Positions 1-6,922 of a DNA stretch of 11,347 bases are shown here, piece after piece. The translations under genes and the position numbers were made by a program. Origin of the DNA: Hermodarchaeum sp048885185 (GTDB taxonomy: Archaea > Asgardarchaeota > Hermodarchaeia > Hermodarchaeales > Hermodarchaeaceae); the NCBI GenBank assembly GCA_048885185.1, contig JBHLQC010000036.1, positions 1-11,347 of the forward strand, read 5' to 3'. Below the pieces are notes generated by a model. It worked only from the letters and a program-made list of their open reading frames with translations. It had not been told where the DNA came from and did not search any database. The stretch's first letter is position 1. The number at the start of each line of letters is the position of its first letter.

Positions 1-434
1 CCCGTCTCCTCCAGTGGGATCGGGGGAAGCCCCAATTCAACACGTCGTTTATTCACTGACTCACTTGGTGCAAGGGCCCAACCAGTGGCAAGAATGTTCT
101 CAACCTCAGAGACAATATCGTCTGGCGTAACCCCTAATTCACTGGCTAGATTCTGCAAGTCTTGGACGAGTTCAGAAACAGGGACCTTTTGAGGACAGTG
201 TTCAAGACACGCATGACAGCTCGTGCATAACCAGAGACTAGGCTGTTCGAGTAATTTGGAAGCCTCACCTTCCAATGTCGCTCGGACAATCCGGCGAGGA
301 TGATAGAGTTCACCGTCAGTAAGTCGGGATACGGGACAGGCACTGACACATGAACCACACTGGAAACAGCTTTTTGTGTCAACCCGTTTAGCAAGTTTCT
401 TGGCTATCTCCTCAAGGCGTTCTTCCACATCCAT
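1..434 (-). CDS. hdrC: HdrC, heterodisulfide reductase iron-sulfur subunit C (partial, 3' end outside window)
   Basis: This gene was read by translating the minus strand from the ATG at 434 down to base 1, which gives about 144 residues with no stop. Two [4Fe-4S] motifs are visible: C23-x2-C26-x2-C29-x3-C33-P and C70-x2-C73-x2-C76-x3-C80-P. That spacing, the early position of the first motif and a helical C-terminal part match HdrC, whose usual length is about 185-190 residues, so roughly three quarters is present. In HdrABC complexes, HdrC passes electrons from HdrA to the heterodisulfide-reducing HdrB. The ATG shares one base with the hdrA stop (TAATG), and GGTGA in the hdrA tail can act as its ribosome binding site, so translational coupling is likely. 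An hdrB gene may follow beyond base 1, but that is inference. Family assignment is confident. Confidence 0.92.
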   Translation of the reverse strand, partial: MDVEERLEEIAKKLAKRVDTKSCFQCGSCVSACPVSRLTDGELYHPRRIVRATLEGEASKLLEQPSLWLCTSCHACLEHCPQKVPVSELVQDLQNLASELGVTPDDIVSEVENILATGWALAPSESVNKRRVELGLPPIPLEET

Positions 435-2980
435 TACGCCTTCACCTTCGCTGATTTGGTTTTTGCCTTCGCTTTTGGCTTTGGTTTGGGCTTTTCTTTC
501 TTCGTAAGCCGGGCAATACGCTTCTCAATCTCCGGGCGGAGTCGTTCATTCTCTTCAACGATAAAATCGCGACCCATCTCTTTGAGCTGTTCTGCCATCT
601 CTGTTGTGACAGCTGCCCATTTGTCTCCTTCTGCAGCGGAGACCCACTCAAGTCGGAATCGTCGTGGATCCATGCCAATCCGTTCCAGATACGCTGACAT
701 CCGTTTTGCGCGTTTCTCAGCCCACACATTCCCAGTGATATAATGGCAATCGCTCCCAGTTTCGGTGAGTCGACACCCAGACATTAGCACCATTCCAGCA
801 CCAAGCCGGAAAGCTTCCAAAATGAATTGATCCGACATACGCCCTGAACACATGACGCGAATGCCACGTACATTTGTTGGATAATTATAACGACTAATTC
901 CGGCTAGATCCGCCCCTGCATAACTACACCAGTTACACAACATAGCAAAGATTTTGTCCTCAGGATTATCTTTCAGGAGTGCTCGAATTTGGTCCATAAT
1001 CTGAGCATCGGTGAAATGCATCTGGGTAATTGCATTCGCAGGACACTCAGCTACGCATGTTCCACAGCCATGGCATTTTGCGGGTGTGACGAAGGCAGCG
1101 GTCCCGGGTTCAGCAGTGATTGCACCATAGGCGCAGCGTGATACGCAGATGCCACATTTTCCAGTGGCGCTTCGGCATAACTCTGGATCAACGACTGCTA
1201 CAATGGGTTCAATTTCCCATTCATCTTGTGTAATAATTCGAAGGGCACGAGCAGCAGCAGCACTTCCTTGGGCGACGCTTGCGGGTATATCTTTAGGCCC
1301 TTGAGCCGAACCACAGAAGAAGACACCCTCAGTAGCTGCATCGACCGGTTTGAGTTTGGGATGAGCTTCCATGTAAAACCCTGAGGGGCCAACAGGAACA
1401 TTGAGAACCCGGGCAAGATCCTCTGTACCTCTGCTAGGTACTGCGGCTGTGCTGAGGATGACCATTTCAAATTCGCGCTTAGTGGGTTTTCCAGTTGCCA
1501 TGTCTTCAGCGCGGACCCATAGGTTGTGGGTCTTGGGATCTTCTGTGATTTTTGCGGGACGTCCTTGTTGGAAGCGGATGCCAGCACGTCGAGCTCGTTG
1601 ATAAAATTCTTCATAGTCTTTGAAGTTGGTGCGGATATCCATGTAATAGATCGTGATTTCTGCATCAGGGTATTTTTCGTGGAGGAGGAGGGCGTTTTTG
1701 ATGGTATACATGCAGCAGAACCCAGAACAGTAAATGTTGGAACGTTCGTCTCGGCTGCCGACACATTGGATGAACGCAAAGCTATGAGGTTTGGTTTCAT
1801 CTGATGGTCGAATAACTTTGCCTTCGGTGGGCCCCGCCGCATTGATGAGCCGTTCCAGTTCCATTGCTGTTATCACATTGGGATAGACACCATAACCATA
1901 TTCTGTGATTGGAGTGGGGTCATATGGTTCATAACCAGTTGCGACAATAATTGCTCCGATATCGAACTTGTGGATTTTTTCGGTGTCATCGGGAAGGATG
2001 GCTTCTTGCCCTGCTTTATTGCAGGCATCGTAGCACATCATGCACTCTTTGGGGCTTAAGCCAAGGCAGTGGTCGGGATCAATCATGTAAGCAGCAGGAA
2101 CTGCCTGTGGGTAGGGGATGTAGATGGCATGTCGCCATCCAAGGTTGGCATCAAAATTATTGGGAACTAATACTGGACAGACCTCTTGGCAGTCACCACA
2201 ACTGTTGCACTTATCAATGTCCACATATCGGGGTCGTTGAGTAACTTGTACTTTGAAGTTACCAACAAAGCCTTCAACTTGAGTAACTTCTGCGTTAGTG
2301 ATGAGTTCAATATTAGGATGTCGAGCGACTTCTGCCATTTTTGGACCGAGAATACAGATTGAGCAGTCGAGTGTGGGAAAAGTCTTGTCTAGCAACGCCA
2401 TGATGCCACCGACTGTGGGTGACCGCTCCACTAAGTAAACTTTGTAGCCAGCATCAGCAATATCAAGCGCAGCGTGGATACCTGAGACTCCGCCTCCTAT
2501 AACAAGTGCTGTATGTGTAACCGGAACTTTGAGCACTTCAAGAGGTTCTAGGTGGTGCGCTTTGGCGACAGCACTTGCTATCAAGTCAGCAGCTTTGACT
2601 TGACAACCATCAGGATCGCTGGCATGACACCAGGTTCCTTGATCACGGATGTTAGCCATCTCAAAGAAGAATTGGTTGAGCCCTGCGTCTTCGGTAGTTC
2701 GTCGAAAGGTGGGTTCATGCATTCGCGGTGTACAAGCAGCAACAACCACGCGGTCAAGCTTTTCTTCTTTCACTATCCGCTTGATTTCTTCCTGTCCAGG
2801 ATCTGCACAGGTGAATTTGTTCACTTTGGTTGCTACGACACCGTCGAGCTTTTCGGCGCCTTCTGCTAGCGCGTTACAGTCAACGACACCTGCAATATTG
2901 CGTCCGCACTCACAGACAAAAACGCCAATTCGGGGTTTCTCTTCTTTGGGTTTCTTGGCTTTTGCGATGGCTGCCACCAC
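434..2980 (-). CDS. hdrA: HdrA-MvhD fusion, FAD/FeS electron-bifurcating heterodisulfide reductase subunit A
   Basis: The protein has 848 residues. Domains in order: HdrA N-terminal domain with C23, C25, C58 and the AACTPR motif (C83); thioredoxin-reductase-like FAD domain with IGGGVSG at 161-167; the DCSIC motif (C206, C209), where some homologues carry selenocysteine; ferredoxin-like cysteines C258/261/264/268 and C305/313/316/320; a second part of the flavin domain (IQCVGSR near 404-410, C418, C422, C423, FFCGSAQGPKD near 554-564); two [4Fe-4S] motifs (C602/609/612/616 and C636/639/642/646); and an MvhD-like [2Fe-2S] domain (C682, C685, C711, C736, C745). HdrA is the flavin subunit that splits electron pairs between ferredoxin and the HdrBC heterodisulfide site; MvhD normally links it to hydrogenase or formate dehydrogenase. 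A fused MvhD is known in HdrA2-type proteins. The start is GTG at 2980, with AGGAG at 2986-2990; a second GTG follows at once. A Lys/Pro/Ala-rich tail (about 827-848) is odd. Confidence 0.95.
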   Translation of the reverse strand: MVAAIAKAKKPKEEKPRIGVFVCECGRNIAGVVDCNALAEGAEKLDGVVATKVNKFTCADPGQEEIKRIVKEEKLDRVVVAACTPRMHEPTFRRTTEDAGLNQFFFEMANIRDQGTWCHASDPDGCQVKAADLIASAVAKAHHLEPLEVLKVPVTHTALVIGGGVSGIHAALDIADAGYKVYLVERSPTVGGIMALLDKTFPTLDCSICILGPKMAEVARHPNIELITNAEVTQVEGFVGNFKVQVTQRPRYVDIDKCNSCGDCQEVCPVLVPNNFDANLGWRHAIYIPYPQAVPAAYMIDPDHCLGLSPKECMMCYDACNKAGQEAILPDDTEKIHKFDIGAIIVATGYEPYDPTPITEYGYGVYPNVITAMELERLINAAGPTEGKVIRPSDETKPHSFAFIQCVGSRDERSNIYCSGFCCMYTIKNALLLHEKYPDAEITIYYMDIRTNFKDYEEFYQRARRAGIRFQQGRPAKITEDPKTHNLWVRAEDMATGKPTKREFEMVILSTAAVPSRGTEDLARVLNVPVGPSGFYMEAHPKLKPVDAATEGVFFCGSAQGPKDIPASVAQGSAAAARALRIITQDEWEIEPIVAVVDPELCRSATGKCGICVSRCAYGAITAEPGTAAFVTPAKCHGCGTCVAECPANAITQMHFTDAQIMDQIRALLKDNPEDKIFAMLCNWCSYAGADLAGISRYNYPTNVRGIRVMCSGRMSDQFILEAFRLGAGMVLMSGCRLTETGSDCHYITGNVWAEKRAKRMSAYLERIGMDPRRFRLEWVSAAEGDKWAAVTTEMAEQLKEMGRDFIVEENERLRPEIEKRIARLTKKEKPKPKPKAKAKTKSAKVKA

Positions 2981-3010
2981 CAGTTCTCCTCAAATTCACT
3001 CCACAGTCGC

Positions 3011-3020
3011 TAAATATCTT
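3011..3020 (-). promoter_or_regulatory. Candidate TATA box for the hdrA-hdrC operon
   Basis: On the minus strand this reads AAGATATTTA. It lies about 31-40 bases before the GTG start of hdrA, so transcription about 25 bases downstream would begin near 2990 and give a very short leader that just includes the AGGAG ribosome binding site. The position fits an archaeal promoter, but the box was judged by eye only. Confidence 0.5.
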
Positions 3021-3021
3021 T

Positions 3022-3043
3022 GCAACTTTCACAATCAAGTTGC
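3022..3043. promoter_or_regulatory. Inverted repeat upstream of the hdrA promoter (candidate operator)
   Basis: A perfect 7-base inverted repeat, GCAACTT (3022-3028) and AAGTTGC (3037-3043), has an 8-base spacer. Similarity continues outwards (TTT on the left, GAAA on the right) with one extra base. It sits directly upstream of the candidate TATA box of hdrA, where the BRE and an adjacent regulator would bind. A dimeric helix-turn-helix regulator is the natural reading; chance occurrence is possible. Confidence 0.35.
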
Positions 3044-3106
3044 GAAACATCATGAGAACGTTTTCAAAAATGTATGGGAAGGTTGACATTTCGGTAAAGC
3101 CCATGC

Positions 3107-3129
3107 AAAAAATCAAGATTCTCGAAAAA
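3107..3129 (-). terminator. T-rich tracts after the small GTPase gene (possible terminator)
   Basis: On the minus strand, 56-78 bases after the stop of the GTPase gene, there is a run of five T (3129-3125) followed by a run of six T (3112-3107). Archaeal transcription commonly ends at oligo-T tracts without needing a hairpin. No strong stem precedes them. Together with the separate TATA box before hdrA, this suggests that the GTPase and hdrA are separate transcripts. Confidence 0.35.
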
Positions 3130-3184
3130 TGGTTGGCTTGAGTTTCGACTATTAGTAACTAGTTGAGAAGCGAGTTCAACAAAT

Positions 3185-3736
3185 TCAAAAAGTTCTGGCT
3201 GCGGATTCTGGGGTAGGATACCGTTCAGAGAGGATTTGTGTGACGATTTCGAATATTTCTTGCACCCCATCTCCAGCTTTGGCTGATGCTTCTACAAAGG
3301 GGGCACTGTATCTGGCAGCATATTCGATTCCCTCTTGGAGTGTTACTAGTGGTCGACTTCGTCCATAGGCTCTGCGGAGATCCGCCTTGTTTCCCACAAT
3401 TACAATGGGACAATCCGTCACTGATTGTTTCAAATGCCTGATCCAGTCGTCGAGTCTTTCCATAGTATATCGACTCGAAATATCGAAAACAGCAATAGCG
3501 AGCCGAGCGCCCCTAAAATAAGACATGGCAAGATCTCGGAAGCGAATTTGCCCTGCAAGGTCCCAAATCTGGAGTGTTGCTTTCCATTCGCCATATTCAA
3601 TGTTTTTTGCTGCGAAGTCCACACCAACAGTGAGTTTCATATTTTCGTCAAAAGTGTTCCAGGTGTAGCGTCTAAGGAGGCTTGTTTTGCCCACACCGCC
3701 TTCGCCGATAAATAAAATTTTGAGTATACCAATCAT
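3185..3736 (-). CDS. Ras/Rab-like small GTPase
   Basis: A 183-residue single-domain small GTPase. All nucleotide-binding motifs are present: P-loop GEGGVGKTS at 11-19, switch I threonine T36 (in LTVGVDF), WDLAGQ at 58-63 with the catalytic glutamine Q63, NKAD at 116-119, and EASAK at 149-153. The pattern, with tryptophan before the DxxG motif, is like Rab/Ras proteins and the many Asgard homologues. The protein ends in ARTF with no cysteine, so there is no prenylation motif, and no transmembrane or signal segment is seen. It should therefore be a cytosolic GTP-dependent switch; its partner is unknown. The ATG at 3736 has no convincing ribosome binding site. It lies between the aminotransferase and the hdr operon on the same strand, but with 179- and 204-base gaps, so co-transcription is not implied. 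Confidence 0.93.
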   Translation of the reverse strand: MIGILKILFIGEGGVGKTSLLRRYTWNTFDENMKLTVGVDFAAKNIEYGEWKATLQIWDLAGQIRFRDLAMSYFRGARLAIAVFDISSRYTMERLDDWIRHLKQSVTDCPIVIVGNKADLRRAYGRSRPLVTLQEGIEYAARYSAPFVEASAKAGDGVQEIFEIVTQILSERYPTPESAARTF

Positions 3737-3915
3737 TGAATATTATCCCAAGTTTTAGTTCCCCGCGTGATGGTTATTTTTCGCTTATGTTGAAATTTCA
3801 TTTAATATCTTTCTCTCACTTCAAACTGAAATTTATGAATCTGCGGAAACTTGCGTTTGAATTTATAGTGCTTTCCGCTTCATGGACTCTCGCTAGAAGA
3901 AATCGGATTGCTGTG
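3737..3915 (-). promoter_or_regulatory. AT-rich intergenic region upstream of the small GTPase
   Basis: No gene was seen in these 179 bases. Two TATA-like boxes on the minus strand could drive the GTPase: AGATATTAAA (3801-3810) and CTATAAAT (3861-3868). A perfect 10-base palindrome, TGAAATTTCA (3791-3800), directly abuts the first box on its downstream side, and a further TGAAATTT half-like copy lies at 3827-3834. A repressor bound there could cover the transcription start. All of this was judged by eye. Confidence 0.35.
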
Positions 3916-5295
3916 CTATAGAACTGAGAGATTCTTCAGCGCAGCATTAAGAGATTCTTCGAACACATCAACGGCGTGATTTGCTTGCTCTTCTGTAATG
4001 GTTAAGGGTGGTTTGACTTTGACTACATTTCGGACGAACCGCATATCACGGTGGTGTGCCATGCTCAAATCGAAAATGACGTTTCGTTTCAGTCCTTCGT
4101 GAACAATGGCATCAGCCAAGGAATTGGCTGGCACCTTGTCCTTTTTGTCACGAACCATTTCTACACCAATGAACAGTCCCGGACCTCTCACATCTCCGAT
4201 GTGTTTGTTCTTTTCTTGGATTTCCTGTAATCGTTTGGTGATGAGGGTTCCCAGTTTTTCTGCGCGACGTGGGAGGTTGAGTCGTTGGATGACTTCGATA
4301 TTGATTAGGGCTGCAGCCATAATCAGTGGACTTGCCCCAAAGGTGGAGTGTTCCTCTGTGTACCGGAAGTGTTCTTTGAGGTCATCTCGGGCTAGTGTGG
4401 CTCCGGCAGGGAGTCCTCCTCCGAGGGCTTTGGTGAGACACATCATGTCGGGGACGACGTTGTAGATTTCGGCAGCAAACATTTTCCCCACGCGTCCAAA
4501 TGCGGTTTGCGCTTCATCCCAGATCATGAAAACGTTTTCTTCATCACAGAGTTTTCGAAGCCCCTCAATATATCGTTTTGGTGCGGGAACTTGCCCTCCT
4601 GGACCCTGCATGGGTTCAATTATAACACCGGCTACAGGGGCATTGGTACCATAGATGATTGTGTTCCGGAGTAGTTCCAGACATTCCATGTCACAGTCTT
4701 TGGGATCTTGGTCCTTTCGACACCGGTAGCAATAGGGGTAGGGGGCTTTGACGAAGTGTTCTTGTCCGAACCCTCGGAACCGGATAAGTGGGTGGGGCAT
4801 CCAATTGGATGCGGTGATGGTAGCGAGGGTGGCTCCGTGATAGGCCATCCATGTGGTGATGAATATGGATGCTTCCGGTTTGTTGAGAAAAGCGAGTTTC
4901 ATCGCGGCTTCAATGGCTGTGGACCCACCTTGATTTTGGATGGTTACTTTCTTTAAATTACCTGGGGCAATCTGGGCGAGTTTATTTATGAGTTTGATAC
5001 GCGGAATGGTGGGATAGCTGTAACGAACGTGTGTGAGTCGTTCTGCTTGGAATTGAGTTGCATAAACAACATCGGGGTTGACAAAGCCGACATTTAACGT
5101 CCAGGCTTGGCTGGTACAATCCAAGTATTCGTTGCCTTCAGTATCTTTGACCGTGGCGCCCCCAGGGGTTCCGGTGGCAAGGATGGTATCTTTCAGGTGA
5201 GTAAGTGAGTATGATTTGTACTCGCTAATTTCGTCCTCGGTGACTTTGGTGAGCATTTCAGCAATTTCATTTTCTGTCAGTACTTTGGGTTTCAT
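3916..5295 (-). CDS. Class III PLP-dependent aminotransferase (GABA/ornithine aminotransferase-like)
   Basis: A 459-residue, full-length fold-type I, class III (aspartate aminotransferase family) enzyme. Visible landmarks are the GGSTAIEAA cofactor-phosphate region (123-131), the AYHG motif (151-154), E227-P, the D260-E-A-Q motif whose aspartate contacts the pyridine nitrogen, the Schiff-base lysine K289 in CLTKALGGGLPAG, and HSTFG near 316-320. Members transfer amino groups from omega-amino acids such as 4-aminobutyrate or ornithine, and some archaeal relatives are amino acid racemases, so the substrate cannot be assigned. A cysteine cluster, C189-x2-C192-x8-C201-x3-C205, occurs in the middle of the large domain. 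The ATG at 5295 has GGTG eight bases upstream (5304-5307). No T-tract terminator was seen after the stop. It is divergent from the nitrilase-family gene. Confidence 0.9.
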   Translation of the reverse strand: MKPKVLTENEIAEMLTKVTEDEISEYKSYSLTHLKDTILATGTPGGATVKDTEGNEYLDCTSQAWTLNVGFVNPDVVYATQFQAERLTHVRYSYPTIPRIKLINKLAQIAPGNLKKVTIQNQGGSTAIEAAMKLAFLNKPEASIFITTWMAYHGATLATITASNWMPHPLIRFRGFGQEHFVKAPYPYCYRCRKDQDPKDCDMECLELLRNTIIYGTNAPVAGVIIEPMQGPGGQVPAPKRYIEGLRKLCDEENVFMIWDEAQTAFGRVGKMFAAEIYNVVPDMMCLTKALGGGLPAGATLARDDLKEHFRYTEEHSTFGASPLIMAAALINIEVIQRLNLPRRAEKLGTLITKRLQEIQEKNKHIGDVRGPGLFIGVEMVRDKKDKVPANSLADAIVHEGLKRNVIFDLSMAHHRDMRFVRNVVKVKPPLTITEEQANHAVDVFEESLNAALKNLSVL

Positions 5296-5444
5296 TTTTG
5301 CTGCACCATTCCATCATATGTCAAATACCTGCGTAAAAGAATGTCCATTGGTATTCGAATTTTCATTTTCACTCAACAGTCATTGGGAAATGGAGGAAGG
5401 CTGAAATACACAGGGAATGCCTAAGAGATGCGAGGGACCTGGCA
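5296..5444. promoter_or_regulatory. Divergent intergenic region between aminotransferase and amidohydrolase genes
   Basis: These 149 bases lie between two gene starts and must hold or lie near the promoters of both. I found no convincing TATA box on either strand. The aminotransferase has a GGTG ribosome binding site at 5304-5307, and the amidohydrolase has a GAGGGA-like site at 5432-5437 that supports its TTG start at 5445. Confidence 0.3.
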
Positions 5445-6269
5445 TTGAAAGTTGCAGCCGCACAAATTCATCCCCAATTTGCCCAACCAGATAGAAACCG
5501 AAACATAATTCGACGGTATTGTAAGCGAGCAGCTCAACAAGATGTTGACCTCATTGTGTTCCCTGAGCTTTGTATCACTGGATACAATTTCTCGTCTAAA
5601 AAACAGGTAGAATCTTTTGCAGAACCGATTCCAGAGGGACCGACAACGCAACTATGGATTGAGCTAGCTAAAGAGCATGATATGATTATTGTTGGAGGAT
5701 TAGCCGAACAGGGGAAGAGAAATGGTATCTATAATAGTGCCGCCATTGTCGGTCCAGATCAGTTTTTAGGTTGTTATCAGAAAATCCATCTCTTCGCGAA
5801 TGAAAAGGATTGGTTCCTCCCTGGTTCGCGACCACCTCGTGTCTGGAAGCGTCCTTCAGGAGCCATTGGTGTATTGGTGTGTTTTGACTGGGCGTTTCCT
5901 GAGGCGTCACGGATTCTTATGCTTGAGGGGTGTGAAATCTTATGTTTACCCTCCAATCTTGTGCTTCCCTACGCTCAACAGGTGATGATTGCACGGAGTA
6001 TTGAAAACCGCATATTTACGGTGTTGGCTAATCGTATTGGCACAGAGGCCTCCGCAGGTCGTAATCCCATCACTTTCACCGGTCGTAGTCAAATCACAAA
6101 TCCGGTAGGTGACATCCTTGCTCGAGGTTCAAGGACTCGATCTGGACTCGTTATTGCTGAGATTCAACCCCAAAAGGCACAGGATAAATTTCTCACTCGC
6201 CAGAATCACATAATTGAGGATAGACGAGTGGAACTCTACCAGCGGCTCTGTAACGAAGACCAGCGTTAG
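5445..6269 (+). CDS. Carbon-nitrogen hydrolase (nitrilase superfamily amidohydrolase)
   Basis: A 274-residue enzyme of the nitrilase superfamily, which cleaves non-peptide C-N bonds in amides, carbamoyl compounds or nitriles. The catalytic Glu-Lys-Cys triad is complete: E41 in FPEL, K113 in YQKIHLF and C146 in VCFDW. The early MKVAAAQ strand, the NSAAIVGPD segment and the late GRSQITNPVGDILA segment are typical, and the length matches the usual 260-300. The start is TTG at 5445, chosen because the conserved first strand begins there, GAGGGA lies just upstream, and no in-frame ATG or GTG was found upstream. Substrate is not predictable; omega-amidase and N-carbamoylputrescine amidase are among the options. 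A link to the neighbouring aminotransferase in amine or amide nitrogen metabolism is possible but only inferred. Its stop overlaps the convergent gene by 4 bases. Confidence 0.9.
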   Translation: MKVAAAQIHPQFAQPDRNRNIIRRYCKRAAQQDVDLIVFPELCITGYNFSSKKQVESFAEPIPEGPTTQLWIELAKEHDMIIVGGLAEQGKRNGIYNSAAIVGPDQFLGCYQKIHLFANEKDWFLPGSRPPRVWKRPSGAIGVLVCFDWAFPEASRILMLEGCEILCLPSNLVLPYAQQVMIARSIENRIFTVLANRIGTEASAGRNPITFTGRSQITNPVGDILARGSRTRSGLVIAEIQPQKAQDKFLTRQNHIIEDRRVELYQRLCNEDQR

Positions 6270-6922
6270 ACCAGCGTGAAAGTTTCTCCTGGAGAAATGG
6301 ATATTGGAATGATTTTAGACTCTTTGGTTTTCAGCAGTGATAGATAACTCTTGGTTTGATCCGTAGTTCCACTGATGGGAAGTACAAACCGGGGTTTGAT
6401 GGCTAAGGTGCTAATGACTGCTTCTTCGGAATCGAATGATCCCTTTTTCTTTCCCGCAATGGGAATGCAAAGAAGGTCTGGCTTAGTATCTGCTAAAGAT
6501 CCAATTTCGTTTGCATGACCCAAATGAAGAACTGAACCCTGGTCACTTTCAACGAGCATAGCCAAATTGTGTGGTGCGAGAAATCCACCACGCCGTAATT
6601 TGAAACCTTGAATTTTGATGTTCTTTCCTAAATCTAGTTCACTGTCGTTTACCAGGGTTTCTAAATAGTAACTAGGAGTCCCTTCTTTTCGGAGGATATT
6701 AATGACTTGACTGTTGCTTACAATGACGCTTCCTTTCTTTCGGGAAAACAATAAAGCATTGCCAAGATGCTCTTCCGCTTGGCTACTCACGAGCACGTAA
6801 GATGGTTGAACTTGATCGACCTCAACCAACACCTGTCCTTCAATGATGCCGGGATTGAAGAGTAAGTGCTTTTCAAAAGAAACCAGCACCGCTGCGTATC
6901 CGAAGTAAGTTATGGTAAACAC
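6266..6922 (-). CDS. Metallo-beta-lactamase-fold protein with degenerate metal site (UPF0173-like)
   Basis: A 218-residue protein with the layout of short MBL-fold hydrolases of the UPF0173 kind: an opening YFGYAAVLV strand, an FNP segment, a VLVSSQAEEHLGNA segment at 43-56, a LHLGH turn near 132-136 and a KPRFVLPISGTT segment near 177-187. Aligned by eye to the family, the HxHxDH signature is S47-x-A49-x-E51-H52. The early histidine is Y9, the DP aspartate is N23, the GD aspartate is H136 and the late histidine is S184. Only H52 and perhaps H118 remain, so normal binuclear metal catalysis is unlikely. The gene is intact, which argues for a retained non-hydrolytic role rather than decay. The start is GTG at 6922 with a strong GAGGTG at 6931-6936. 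It lies 70 bases after the kinase-fusion gene. Confidence 0.72.
   Translation of the reverse strand: MFTITYFGYAAVLVSFEKHLLFNPGIIEGQVLVEVDQVQPSYVLVSSQAEEHLGNALLFSRKKGSVIVSNSQVINILRKEGTPSYYLETLVNDSELDLGKNIKIQGFKLRRGGFLAPHNLAMLVESDQGSVLHLGHANEIGSLADTKPDLLCIPIAGKKKGSFDSEEAVISTLAIKPRFVLPISGTTDQTKSYLSLLKTKESKIIPISISPGETFTLV

Noticed and set aside
146..394. Minus-strand open frame of 82 residues over the start of the window
   Set aside because: It overlaps hdrC in another frame. The hdrC frame carries two complete [4Fe-4S] cysteine motifs and is clearly the real one.
1198..1842. Minus-strand open frame of 214 residues inside hdrA
   Set aside because: It lies wholly within hdrA in another frame and shows no domain or start signal, while hdrA has continuous family motifs there.
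2649..3141. Overlapping plus-strand open frames across the hdrA start
   Set aside because: They are antisense to the conserved hdrA N-terminus and its promoter, with low-complexity serine-rich translations and no ribosome binding site.
3157..3164. Palindrome AACTAGTT and recurring TTAGTAACTA-like strings (3152, 10861, related string near 6665)
   Set aside because: They are short, AT-rich and in unrelated contexts; I judged them chance matches rather than a dispersed repeat.
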